From contig CAYPNF010000009.1 in assembly GCA_964411985.1 (NCBI GenBank), positions 133,668 through 197,667 of the forward strand: 64,000 nt of DNA, given 5' to 3'. The notes below the pieces were generated by a model that did no database searches, had not been told where the DNA came from, and worked only from the letters and a program-made list of their open reading frames with translations. The DNA comes from CAYPNF01 sp964411985 (GTDB lineage Bacteria; Verrucomicrobiota; Verrucomicrobiia; Limisphaerales; J093). Within the stretch, counting starts at the first letter, position 1. Every line of letters begins with the position of its first letter. Position numbers and translations under genes: made by a program. Below, piece by piece: positions 24,003 through 32,014 of the stretch.

Positions 24003-24424
24003 GCCTTATCCAGCTTGCCGCGAATTTCGCTAAGCACCTGTTTCACGGGGCGGCCGGCCACTTTTCCTTCCGTCATCTCGCGCGAGCGGCGATCGATCAC
24101 CCCGCCCCATTGAGTTTTGGCTTCTGCCCTGGCTTCGCTGAGGTCAGCGATCCGCTTGGGCCTTCCCTGGTAATACCGGCGGTACAGAATCTCGACCGCA
24201 TCGGAAGTTGGGGTACTCTTGTGCTTGGCGTGGCTGTCCTTCACTTCCCCACTTTTCACCTTCTTGCGAAGCTCGTCAAGTAGGCGGCTTTGGCCAAGCA
24301 CCGCCTTTGGCTGGCGCGCTGGCAGTCGGACTGGCCGCAGAAGCTTTGAAGGCGAAGGTTGCGATAGTAGGACCCTTACCAAGAATCGACCCTTTGGACG
24401 GGATCGAAGCGTTGTTCGTCCCAC
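23999..24424 (-). pseudogene. Degraded addiction-module-like reading frame
   Basis: An open frame of up to 141 residues with no convincing start. The middle (TPTSDAVEILYRRYYQGRPK) matches short regulators of XRE type, but no HTH follows. The C-terminal RRSREMTEGKVAGRPVKQVL matches the tail of addiction-module antitoxin components (GKV, then a short helix). The N-terminal third is low-quality sequence rich in Arg and Pro. The mixture suggests fused remnants of small toxin-antitoxin genes. It is coupled to the truncated regulator downstream. Confidence 0.4.
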
Positions 24425-24741
24425 GCATAATCCTGAATGGCGCTCCAGGGAAGGTAGGTGACGCCATTGCGTTCCTGTTTGTCCGCGCCGCCATACACCA
24501 CCACGGACGCAGCCGCCTCTTTCACTTTGGCAAACATCGCGCTGATCTTGTTTCCATTATAGTCCGAAGGTAGGGTCGGGCGCTCCGCAGCGCAACCTCC
24601 GCAACCTTCCCCATCCCACGTCGCGGTGGGAGACCGCGGCCTCACCGTGGGGACTTGGTTTTGAATGCTCAACCATGAAGCCGCCGGAAGACGACGTAAG
24701 TGACAAGTGGAGAAGGTTTCTCAATTCGATCTCGGTGGCTC
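24425..24741. other. Gene debris and GGTAGGG repeat
   Basis: A minus-strand frame in 24376-24560 reads KISAMFAKVKEAAASVVVYG followed by NGVTYLPWSAIQDYAWDEQR. It is protein-like but not recognised and has no start. A GGTAGGG hairpin unit (24569-24593) interrupts the region upstream of it. I see no intact gene. Confidence 0.4.
24569..24593. repeat. GGTAGGG palindromic unit
   Basis: GGTAGGGTCGG followed by a perfect hairpin, GCGCT (24580-24584), loop CCGC, AGCGC (24589-24593). It resembles the unit at 22807-22834 in start and layout. Confidence 0.5.
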
Positions 24742-27081
24742 CTAACGAGCTAACTCCAGCTTGAATTCCTTCTTCCCAGGATTGGCAAAAGGTCCGGGAG
24801 TTGGTTTGGATGCGCTCTGTTTCTTGCCCGACAGGTCTCTGTCGATCTTCAGCGGAGTGCCGTCTGCATTCTCATAGGGTAGGCCTGGGATCTTCGCCTT
24901 GCCAAGGGTTGCAGTGGTGACCAGCTTGGTTTTGGCCTGCTTCAGTTCGGTGCCGAAGTTGTGGCGCAGGTAGAACTGCCCACCCCGTTGCACGACCTTC
25001 ACCTGAGGATCCTGCGACGCCAAAACCAAAGGATCTGACTCGTTGCGATAGGGGTGGGCTCCGCGATAGTAGACATTGCCGCCCGTTTGCAGTGGGTAGG
25101 GACGGGCATCGTAAACATGCAATCCAGAGCTGCCTTGCCATCCCGAATCCTTCCCAATCTCTACCGGTCGGCCTTCGCCCACAAAAATGTTGTTATAGAA
25201 CCGGTCGTCGCCTCCCAGGATCTTCACCAAGCCCGCCACGGTCGTTGAGTGGGCCGGATGATAAGGAGTCTCGCGGTTGGGTTCCGGGGAGCTGATGATC
25301 TTTCCCAGGAATAGGTTGTGCGCATACGCGCCTCCTTCCGACACGTCCAGAAGGCTTACCTTAGACAGGAAAAGGTTGTGATCCACCATGAAAGGGCCGT
25401 GATTCACCTCCACGAACAGGTCTTGTCCGAGGTTGTCATGGAAACGGTTTCGGGAAACGCGTGTGCCCTGGGCCATCCAGTCCAGCCAAAGACCCAGACA
25501 GGTGCGATAGATGTGGTTGTCACTGATCACGGAATCGATCGCTGCATGGAACTTGATACCCGCCATCTCCGCGCCGGTGAAGAGCCTGCGGACGTGGATG
25601 TCATGGATCGTGTTACCGGTCACGGTGCTGAAGGCAGCCCCCAGGCTTCCCACCACTCCTGCTTGTTCGCAGTGAGAGATGGTGTTGTTGCGCACCACGT
25701 GGTGACCGATTTTCTCCTTGGTCCACGGGATGGGGAAAGCATGGGCGCGTTCGATCGTTTTCACGTACCCTTCGGCGGTGTCAGCCGAGGTGTTGTCGTA
25801 CTTGTCGCCGTGTTTGCCCAGCGCGATGCCGGAACAGACCGAGTGGCTGACCACGTTGTTTTCAATGATCCACCCCTTGCTCCAATGCGTGCCGATCAAA
25901 CCGACCTGTTCCGACGTGGGAGGCGCCCACTGTGTGGCAGCGTGACGCATCCGGAAGCCACGGATCGTAATATAGTTCCGACCGGGCTGATCGGGATAGA
26001 ACACTGCGCGCCGGACGTTGATCTCCACCAATTGCTCATTGGGATTCACTCCGGGAAACTGAGCCCAGATCGTCGTGTTGGAGCCATCCACCTCAGCAAA
26101 CCAAAGGGGAGCGTCGGAGCCAGCCATCTTGGCGGCCTCGGAGGGAAGGTTCTTGAAAAGGAGGCACAGCGTTCGAACCCCGCTCATCGGCTTGATCTTA
26201 GCCTTGTACGAGGACCACGACTGCCACCCTCCGGTGTTGGGCACCGTGCACTTGCCCAGCAGTTCACCACTGGGGGAATCCAGGCGCACTTCAATGATGC
26301 CACCGTCCGTAGCCGAGGCGGAGCGGAATTCAATCTGCCCATTGCTTTGGCCTAGGTCCACATTCTCGTACTTGACCCAATCACCATCCTCGATCCAGCC
26401 GATGCACTCGCCTCCCTCGGTACAAGGTGCCGTCTGAATGCCTTCCTGGGCGGAGAACTTGTTCGCGGGGACCTTTTGGCCGGAGCCTGAAGCCTCTCCT
26501 GGGCGGAGCCAGGCTACGTTCAGAAGAGTCGGCCGGCCGGCCTGGTTGAGCCAGGCGAACGGCGTTCCGACTGGCATCATGACCTCCTCCAGCTTGGCAG
26601 CTTCGATGAGCCATTCTCCATTCAGATAGACCGCGCCCGTGTGATGCTTGCGCCCTCTCCCATCAAACCAATCCCCGTGGATCACTTCCTGGTAAGGGTT
26701 CAATGAACCGAAGAAGCTGTTTGGGATCGTCGCTTTCCAGACGTTGTCCTGCACTTTCACCCAGTTCTTGATGACTTCAGAACCTTTGATGTCTACGACT
26801 TCGCCACGAGCCGCCTGGTAGACGATTCGCTGCTTTTCGGAGCTGCCGCCGCGTGGAGGGTTGATCCTCTCCCGATACGTACCCGCATGCACCGTGATCA
26901 CATCCCCCGGCTGTGCCAGGTTCGCGGCTCGTTGAATCGTGCGGAAGGGTGACGACCGAGTTCCGCGCTGGGAGTCGCTGCCTTGAGGCGAGACGTGGTA
27001 CTCCACGGCCTGGAGCGCCATTGGGGCCTGGGTCAGCAGAACTGGGATGACGAGGAAAGAAGAGAGGAGGGCTTTGTTCAT
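24742..27081 (-). CDS. Secreted right-handed beta-helix protein with embedded CBM6-like domain
   Basis: 779 residues. A signal peptide (1-25, ending in ALQA) leads into the DUF1565-type start EYHVSPQGSDSQRGTRSSPF, RTIQRAANLAQPGDVITVHA. A domain of about 120 residues (about 220-340; IQTAPCTEGGECIGWIEDGD, WVKYENVDLGQSN, GGWQSWSSYKA) looks like a CBM6 beta-sandwich inserted before the main helix. The rest is parallel beta-helix (VVRNNTISHCEQAGVVG, NRFHDNLGQDLFVEVN). Such proteins are polysaccharide lyases or hydrolases, but no catalytic set is clear. A pectin or alginate substrate is a guess. Confidence 0.75.
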   Translation of the reverse strand: MNKALLSSFLVIPVLLTQAPMALQAVEYHVSPQGSDSQRGTRSSPFRTIQRAANLAQPGDVITVHAGTYRERINPPRGGSSEKQRIVYQAARGEVVDIKGSEVIKNWVKVQDNVWKATIPNSFFGSLNPYQEVIHGDWFDGRGRKHHTGAVYLNGEWLIEAAKLEEVMMPVGTPFAWLNQAGRPTLLNVAWLRPGEASGSGQKVPANKFSAQEGIQTAPCTEGGECIGWIEDGDWVKYENVDLGQSNGQIEFRSASATDGGIIEVRLDSPSGELLGKCTVPNTGGWQSWSSYKAKIKPMSGVRTLCLLFKNLPSEAAKMAGSDAPLWFAEVDGSNTTIWAQFPGVNPNEQLVEINVRRAVFYPDQPGRNYITIRGFRMRHAATQWAPPTSEQVGLIGTHWSKGWIIENNVVSHSVCSGIALGKHGDKYDNTSADTAEGYVKTIERAHAFPIPWTKEKIGHHVVRNNTISHCEQAGVVGSLGAAFSTVTGNTIHDIHVRRLFTGAEMAGIKFHAAIDSVISDNHIYRTCLGLWLDWMAQGTRVSRNRFHDNLGQDLFVEVNHGPFMVDHNLFLSKVSLLDVSEGGAYAHNLFLGKIISSPEPNRETPYHPAHSTTVAGLVKILGGDDRFYNNIFVGEGRPVEIGKDSGWQGSSGLHVYDARPYPLQTGGNVYYRGAHPYRNESDPLVLASQDPQVKVVQRGGQFYLRHNFGTELKQAKTKLVTTATLGKAKIPGLPYENADGTPLKIDRDLSGKKQSASKPTPGPFANPGKKEFKLELAR

Positions 27082-27366
27082 GCGTGGCTTCCATTCTTGC
27101 CGGATCGGCGCGAGTTTTCAAGCTCTACGGTTGGATTGGGACCCATCCCCAAGATCAGCCCGGAAGAGGGGAAAGAAAGGCTCTTCGGGGGGTGTCGAAA
27201 CCACCCAACCTGTCGGCGACTTTTCACTCCCTCCTCGCCTGAGCCTTTGCAGGGTGGAATGCCGAACACCAAAGGGTTGCCAGGGAGAAGGACCGAGACT
27301 ACCCTAGTGAAATCAGCATGGAAGAACCGCAGGGCACACGCCGTCTGCAGATCCGGACTAGGCCGA

Positions 27367-28266
27367 ATGATGAAGAAGCATACTTCCCCCAAGGGGCACC
27401 CGGGTTTCACGCTCATTGAGCTCCTGGTTGTCATCGCCATCATTGCCATCCTCGCGGGCTTGTTGCTCCCCGCCTTGTCCGGAGCCAAAGCCAGGGCGCA
27501 GCGGCTCAAGTGCATGGCCCAGCTCAAACAGCTGGGTCTGGGCTTCTCGCTGTTTGCGAGCGACCATTCCGACCGTGTGCCTCCTACCGCCTTTTCCACC
27601 GGGGACTATCAATACCAGCTTTCGTGGGACGATTACATTCACCGCTACATCGGTGGAAGCGCACCTGAAGAAGACCTGATCCTGGGCATCTCGGGGGTGA
27701 TTGCCGACCCGTCCTCCATTCCCGCCATACTCAAGTGTCCCGCCGACCGTATTCAGATCGGGATCGACTACGCACCATTCACAAAACGAAGGACTTACGC
27801 CATGAACTGGGCCGGGCCTTCCTTCATCCTCTCGTCCCGCACCGCCGCCTTACCCACTCCAACCCACGGCGTGGGGATCTACTACAACCTCCGAGGTCCC
27901 GAACCGGGAAAAATCCCCGATTGGGACCCTCCCGGCTTCAAGGAGAGCGTTGTGGGGGATCCCGCCGGGACCATTCTGCTCGCTGAGCTTCCGAATGGAA
28001 GAAACGCTGCAGGCAATGATTGGCCCTCCTTCTGCGCGGGGCCCGGACCCACCTTTCCCAGCGGAGTGACTCCCGATTGCGTTCAGACGGGCAAAGGCAC
28101 GTTCAACGGTATCGACTACGGTTCTGTCGCCTATGGACTGCACGCCAAGCGTTTCAACTACCTCTTCCACGACGGCCATGCCTCCATTCATCGCCTTACT
28201 GAGACCGTAGGTAGCGGCACGGCGACCTCCCCCAAGGGGATGTGGACCATGGTCTCGGGCGACTAA
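27367..28266 (+). CDS. Orphan type II pseudopilin-like protein (prepilin leader, DUF1559-like)
   Basis: 299 residues from the ATG at 27367. The short basic leader ends in KGHPG, followed by FTLIELLVVIAIIAILAGLL; cleavage after Gly and N-methylation of Phe by prepilin peptidase are expected. The C-terminal domain has a CPAD motif, YAMNWAGPSF and a terminal FHDGHASIHRL strand. These pseudopilins are very numerous in Planctomycetes and Verrucomicrobia and their role is not established; one idea is sampling or binding of polysaccharides at the surface. No pilus or secretion genes lie nearby. Confidence 0.88.
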   Translation: MMKKHTSPKGHPGFTLIELLVVIAIIAILAGLLLPALSGAKARAQRLKCMAQLKQLGLGFSLFASDHSDRVPPTAFSTGDYQYQLSWDDYIHRYIGGSAPEEDLILGISGVIADPSSIPAILKCPADRIQIGIDYAPFTKRRTYAMNWAGPSFILSSRTAALPTPTHGVGIYYNLRGPEPGKIPDWDPPGFKESVVGDPAGTILLAELPNGRNAAGNDWPSFCAGPGPTFPSGVTPDCVQTGKGTFNGIDYGSVAYGLHAKRFNYLFHDGHASIHRLTETVGSGTATSPKGMWTMVSGD

Positions 28267-28283
28267 CCTTCCGGTGAAATGAC

Positions 28284-29306
28284 TCAGGAAAACAGCCTGC
28301 CCTGGCGCTCCGGCGAGGGGGCGAGTCCTAGCTTCTTGTAGCTCAACTCCGTAGCGACACGACCCTGTGGGGTGCGTTTCAGATACCCTTCCATGATGAG
28401 GTAAGGTTCGTAAACCTCTTCCACCGTGTCGGGTTCTTCGCCCACGGCCACGGCCAACGAACTGATTCCCACCGGGCCGCCCCCGAACTTAACAATGATC
28501 GCCTCCAGAATGCGCTTGTCCATCTCATCCAGCCCATTCTCGTCAATCTCCAGCATGTGGAGCGCGGCGTCCGCAATCGCGGAAGTGACCCGACCATCGC
28601 TTTTGACCTGCGCATAGTCGCGAACTCGCCGAAGCAGGTTATTGGCAATGCGGGGGGTGCCACGGCTGCGGCGTGCAATTTCGAACGCGCCGGCGGGGTC
28701 CATTTCCACGTTCAACAGTTTGGCCGCGCGCACCACGATCGCCTGCAATTGCTCTGCGTGGTAGTAGTCCAGCCGTTCTCGCAGGGGAAACCTGGTCAGC
28801 AGCGGCGCCGTGAGCAGGCCGCTTCGGGTGGTGGCCCCGATCAGAGTGAACTTGGGTAGGTTCAGCCGGACACTTCGTGCGTTCGGGCCCTGGTCGATGA
28901 TGATGTCGAGTTTAAAGTCCTCCATCGCCGGGTAGAGATACTCTTCAATGGTCTTTTGGAGCCGATGAATCTCGTCGATGAACAGGACGTCGCCTTCCTC
29001 CAGGTTCGTCAGTAAACCAGCCAAATCGCCCGCCTTCTCAATGGTGGGCCCGCTGGTGTTCTTCAGACTGCTGCCCATGGCTTTGGCGAGGATGTTCGCC
29101 AGCGTGGTTTTCCCCAGGCCGGGCGGGCCGCTCAGGAGGATGTGATCGAGGCATTCCCCGCGCTGCTTCGCTGCCTGGACAGCGATCTCCAGCCGTTCCT
29201 TCACCTTGGCTTGCCCGGTAAAATCGGAGAAAAGCGAAGGCCGCAGGGTCAGCTCGAGCGCCGCATCCGGTTTGGTCAAAACACCTGAGATCATCCGTTC
29301 AGCCAT
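28284..29306 (-). CDS. ruvB: Holliday junction branch-migration ATPase RuvB
   Basis: 340 residues from the ATG at 29306. It drives branch migration of Holliday junctions as a hexameric ring with RuvA during recombinational repair. Signatures in order: RPSLFSDFTGQ, Walker A SGPPGLGKTTLAN, GDLAGLLTNLEEGDVLFIDE with Walker B, sensor I LIGATTRSGLL, sensor II RGTPRIANNLLRRVRDYAQ, and the winged-helix C-terminus ending in VEEVYEPYLIMEGYLKRTPQ, GRVAT. ruvA and ruvC are not in the window, so the gene stands apart from its usual operon. Confidence 0.97.
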   Translation of the reverse strand: MAERMISGVLTKPDAALELTLRPSLFSDFTGQAKVKERLEIAVQAAKQRGECLDHILLSGPPGLGKTTLANILAKAMGSSLKNTSGPTIEKAGDLAGLLTNLEEGDVLFIDEIHRLQKTIEEYLYPAMEDFKLDIIIDQGPNARSVRLNLPKFTLIGATTRSGLLTAPLLTRFPLRERLDYYHAEQLQAIVVRAAKLLNVEMDPAGAFEIARRSRGTPRIANNLLRRVRDYAQVKSDGRVTSAIADAALHMLEIDENGLDEMDKRILEAIIVKFGGGPVGISSLAVAVGEEPDTVEEVYEPYLIMEGYLKRTPQGRVATELSYKKLGLAPSPERQGRLFS

Positions 29307-29405
29307 GGTGCGCGAGGATGGTCCAAGGCAACCCTGTCGACAAGGCAAAAGGACACTCCGAGGCAGCGCTGCCGCTCAGGCTCGAAGTGGCTGCAGCGCG
29401 GCTGG

Positions 29406-31811
29406 TTAGTAGAGAAGGTGCTTGCTCCTGCGGCGTTCGAAGGCTCTCAGCTCCTTCTCCCAAATCGTTCTGGTTTGCGCGATCGTCTTTCCACCGCGGA
29501 TAGACTCCAGAGTGTCAGGGTGTTGCAGCAGGCGGTTGAAGGGCTCCAGCACGAACTCTTTGGGATAGAGCCGGGTCAAGGTTGCGGCGAGCCCGATGCC
29601 AATATCCAAAGCCCGGCACTTCTCACGGTCGAGCAGGAGGATCTGCACCCCTCCACAGGGCTGCCCTTTGTACACACTGCTCTTGGGGGTGAAACGCACC
29701 GGGACGAAGCTAACTCCCGTCAAACCCAGTCGATTCATCTCCGCCGCAAGCTGCACGTCGTCAACGTAGGGAGCCCCCACCAGCTCAAAGGGGGTGTCGG
29801 TGCCGCGCCCGACGGAGAGGGCTGTGGTTTCGAGGAGCCCTACTCCAGGATAGAGCGTGGCTTCGGTCAGGCTGCGCATGTTAGGGGAAGGATGGGTCCA
29901 GGGCAGGCCCGTGCGATCAAACCAATCCTCGCGGTTCCAGTTCTGCACCGGGATGACTTTGAGCCGGCATTTCCAGCCACGCTCGGCGTTGAACAACTGG
30001 GCCAATTCGCCCACGGTCATGCCGTGTTGAATAGGGATGCTGTGGAACGCGGTGAAACTGGTTTCCTTGGCGGTCACGGGTCCATCCACGCCGGCACTGG
30101 CGATCGGGTTGACTCGATCGAGCACGAAGAACTGGAGGTCGGCTTTGGCCGCCGCTTCCATCGCCAGCCCCAACGTGGAAATATAGGTGTAGAATCGGCA
30201 ACCGATGTCTTGAATGTCAAAGACCAGCACGTCGAGTCCTTGGAGTTGAGCGGCTTGCGGCTGGCGCGACTCCCCATAAAGGCTGAACACCGGCAGTCCG
30301 GTCTTCTCATCCACACCATCCGGCACCTTTTCGTCCACGACCCCGCGAATGCCGTGCTCCGGACTGAACAGAGCCACCAGCTTCACCTCAGGCGCTGCCT
30401 TCAATAGATCGATGGTGGAGTGCCGTTCGCGATCGTGTCCCGTATGGTTGGTGATCAGCCCCACCCGCAGGCCGCGCAACGGCGCAAAGCCTTGCTTGGC
30501 CAGGACGTCGATCCCGTTTCGCACCGGCCCCTGGGGTTCCTCGACAGCCTTGGGGGGAAGAGGGGCCAAAGTGCCCGGTACTCCAACAAAGTTGAAGTCG
30601 GCGATAGCCTCTGCAGCCAGGGTCCCGAGGCGATTCCTCAAAGGTAGCACGTTCCCGTTCTCGTCCGGATGATTCCGGTTGGAGAGAAAGATGACAAACG
30701 ATTGCGAGAAAGGGTCGATCCAGAGCGACCCTCCCGTCCAACCCGTATGGCCATAGCCGCCCTTCGGGAAAACCGCCCCGCGCTGCCCGCAGTACGCCGT
30801 ATCGATATCCCAGCCCAAGCCGCGCCGGTCCTCCACCCCGGACGGACTCTGTACCGAGGTCATCAGGCGGACGGTGTTCGATTGCAGGAGGCGTGTTCCG
30901 TCCAGTTCTCCTTCTCTGAGCATCATGCGCGAGAACCGGGCCAGGTCCTGCGCGGTCGTGAACAGCCCGGCGTGCCCAGCCACTCCCCCCATCCGGCTTG
31001 AGGTGGGATCGTGTACCACCCCGCGAGTGGGCTTGCCATCTACAACCGTGGTGGGTGCAATCCGAGGTTTCAGCGATTCCGCCGGTAGGAATCCAGTGTC
31101 TTTCATTCCCAGCGGCTGGTAGATGTGTTTGGTGCAGAAGGTATCCAGACGTTCGCCACTGATCCTCTGCACTAGTTCGCCGAGCACGATGAAATTAATG
31201 TCGCTATAGCGAAAGGCCGTCCCTGGCGGCGTGACTGTTTTCTCCGCACAGGCAAGTTCGATTGCTTTCGCGTAGCTTGCCCCCTCAGCACCCAGCGCAA
31301 TCCCCGGGCGTAATCCCGAGGTATGGGTCATGAGGTGCCGTACCGTGATGCTCTCCTTGCCGCCGCCTGCGAACTCTGGAAGGTATTCGCGAACTGGGGC
31401 GTCCAGTTTCAGACGCTGCTGTTCCCAAAGCAACATGATGGCAGGCGTCGTGGCGAGAACCTTGGTAAGCGAGGCTGCGTCGAAGAGGGTGTCTTCCGTC
31501 ATCACTTCCTGAACCGGGACGAGGGAACGGTTTCCGTAGGCGCGATGATAGACCTGCCCCGCATGCTCCAGCCAAAAGACCCCCCCAGGACAGCGGCCCT
31601 CCTGGATGGCGGCCTGGATGGCACCATCGATCTCGGCCAGCTTGGCGGGCCTCAGTACCTCAACACGGTGGTCGAGGGTGGCCACCGGACGAGTCTCAAC
31701 CCCGGTAGTCCCTGGAGCCGGTGCTTGGCAGCCGGAGGTTCCAACGATCAGAGCCAGCACCGTCGCTAGGCGAAGCTCCTTGCCCAAGGCCCATGAATTC
31801 ATGGGGTGCAT
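29406..31811 (-). CDS. Serine hydrolase (class C beta-lactamase fold) fused to NamZ-type muramidase (DUF1343/GH171)
   Basis: 801 residues. The N-terminal signal has a possible lipidation Cys at 28. Residues 55-400 form a beta-lactamase/PBP fold with the nucleophile in SLTK (Ser 114, Lys 117), YSD at 202-204 and HTG at 355-357. Residues from about 430 to the end form a DUF1343 domain (LRVGLITNHTGHDRERHSTI, SPEHGIRG, VFDIQDIGCRFYTYISTLGL). DUF1343 proteins such as Bacillus NamZ (YbbC) release MurNAc from peptidoglycan ends. In Bacillus a similar hydrolase gene (ybbE) lies beside ybbC; here both are one polypeptide. The likely role is muropeptide recycling in the periplasm (inference). Confidence 0.88.
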   Translation of the reverse strand: MHPMNSWALGKELRLATVLALIVGTSGCQAPAPGTTGVETRPVATLDHRVEVLRPAKLAEIDGAIQAAIQEGRCPGGVFWLEHAGQVYHRAYGNRSLVPVQEVMTEDTLFDAASLTKVLATTPAIMLLWEQQRLKLDAPVREYLPEFAGGGKESITVRHLMTHTSGLRPGIALGAEGASYAKAIELACAEKTVTPPGTAFRYSDINFIVLGELVQRISGERLDTFCTKHIYQPLGMKDTGFLPAESLKPRIAPTTVVDGKPTRGVVHDPTSSRMGGVAGHAGLFTTAQDLARFSRMMLREGELDGTRLLQSNTVRLMTSVQSPSGVEDRRGLGWDIDTAYCGQRGAVFPKGGYGHTGWTGGSLWIDPFSQSFVIFLSNRNHPDENGNVLPLRNRLGTLAAEAIADFNFVGVPGTLAPLPPKAVEEPQGPVRNGIDVLAKQGFAPLRGLRVGLITNHTGHDRERHSTIDLLKAAPEVKLVALFSPEHGIRGVVDEKVPDGVDEKTGLPVFSLYGESRQPQAAQLQGLDVLVFDIQDIGCRFYTYISTLGLAMEAAAKADLQFFVLDRVNPIASAGVDGPVTAKETSFTAFHSIPIQHGMTVGELAQLFNAERGWKCRLKVIPVQNWNREDWFDRTGLPWTHPSPNMRSLTEATLYPGVGLLETTALSVGRGTDTPFELVGAPYVDDVQLAAEMNRLGLTGVSFVPVRFTPKSSVYKGQPCGGVQILLLDREKCRALDIGIGLAATLTRLYPKEFVLEPFNRLLQHPDTLESIRGGKTIAQTRTIWEKELRAFERRRSKHLLY

Positions 31812-31899
31812 TCTATCAATCAGGAAGCGATCACGCCAGCCGGTTTATAGGCCGGGACACCGCAGAACGCAAAAGGGCCTGGAAAGTCCGCCAGGTCTT

Positions 31900-31959
31900 G
31901 GTAGGGACGGACCGCCGGGCCGTCCGCACCCCCGGACATTGCAACGTGATGTCACTATC
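31900..31959. repeat. 60-bp palindromic interspersed element, copy 2
   Basis: Begins GGTAGGGAC (31900-31908), carries the same inner hairpin as copy 1 at 20948-21009, and ends in a degenerate GTCACTATC (31951-31959). It lies between the 3' end of the GH78 gene and the NamZ fusion start, well placed to separate two transcripts. Confidence 0.7.
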
Positions 31960-32014
31960 TTCCATTCCTGCCGGACACCCCTCCCCACGAGTGCGCGCTT
32001 TGCTCTTCCAAACC

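Noticed and set aside
25318..26355. 345-codon plus-strand frame opposite the beta-helix gene
   Set aside because: No start context, no domain and no signal; the minus strand encodes a coherent secreted beta-helix protein over the same stretch.
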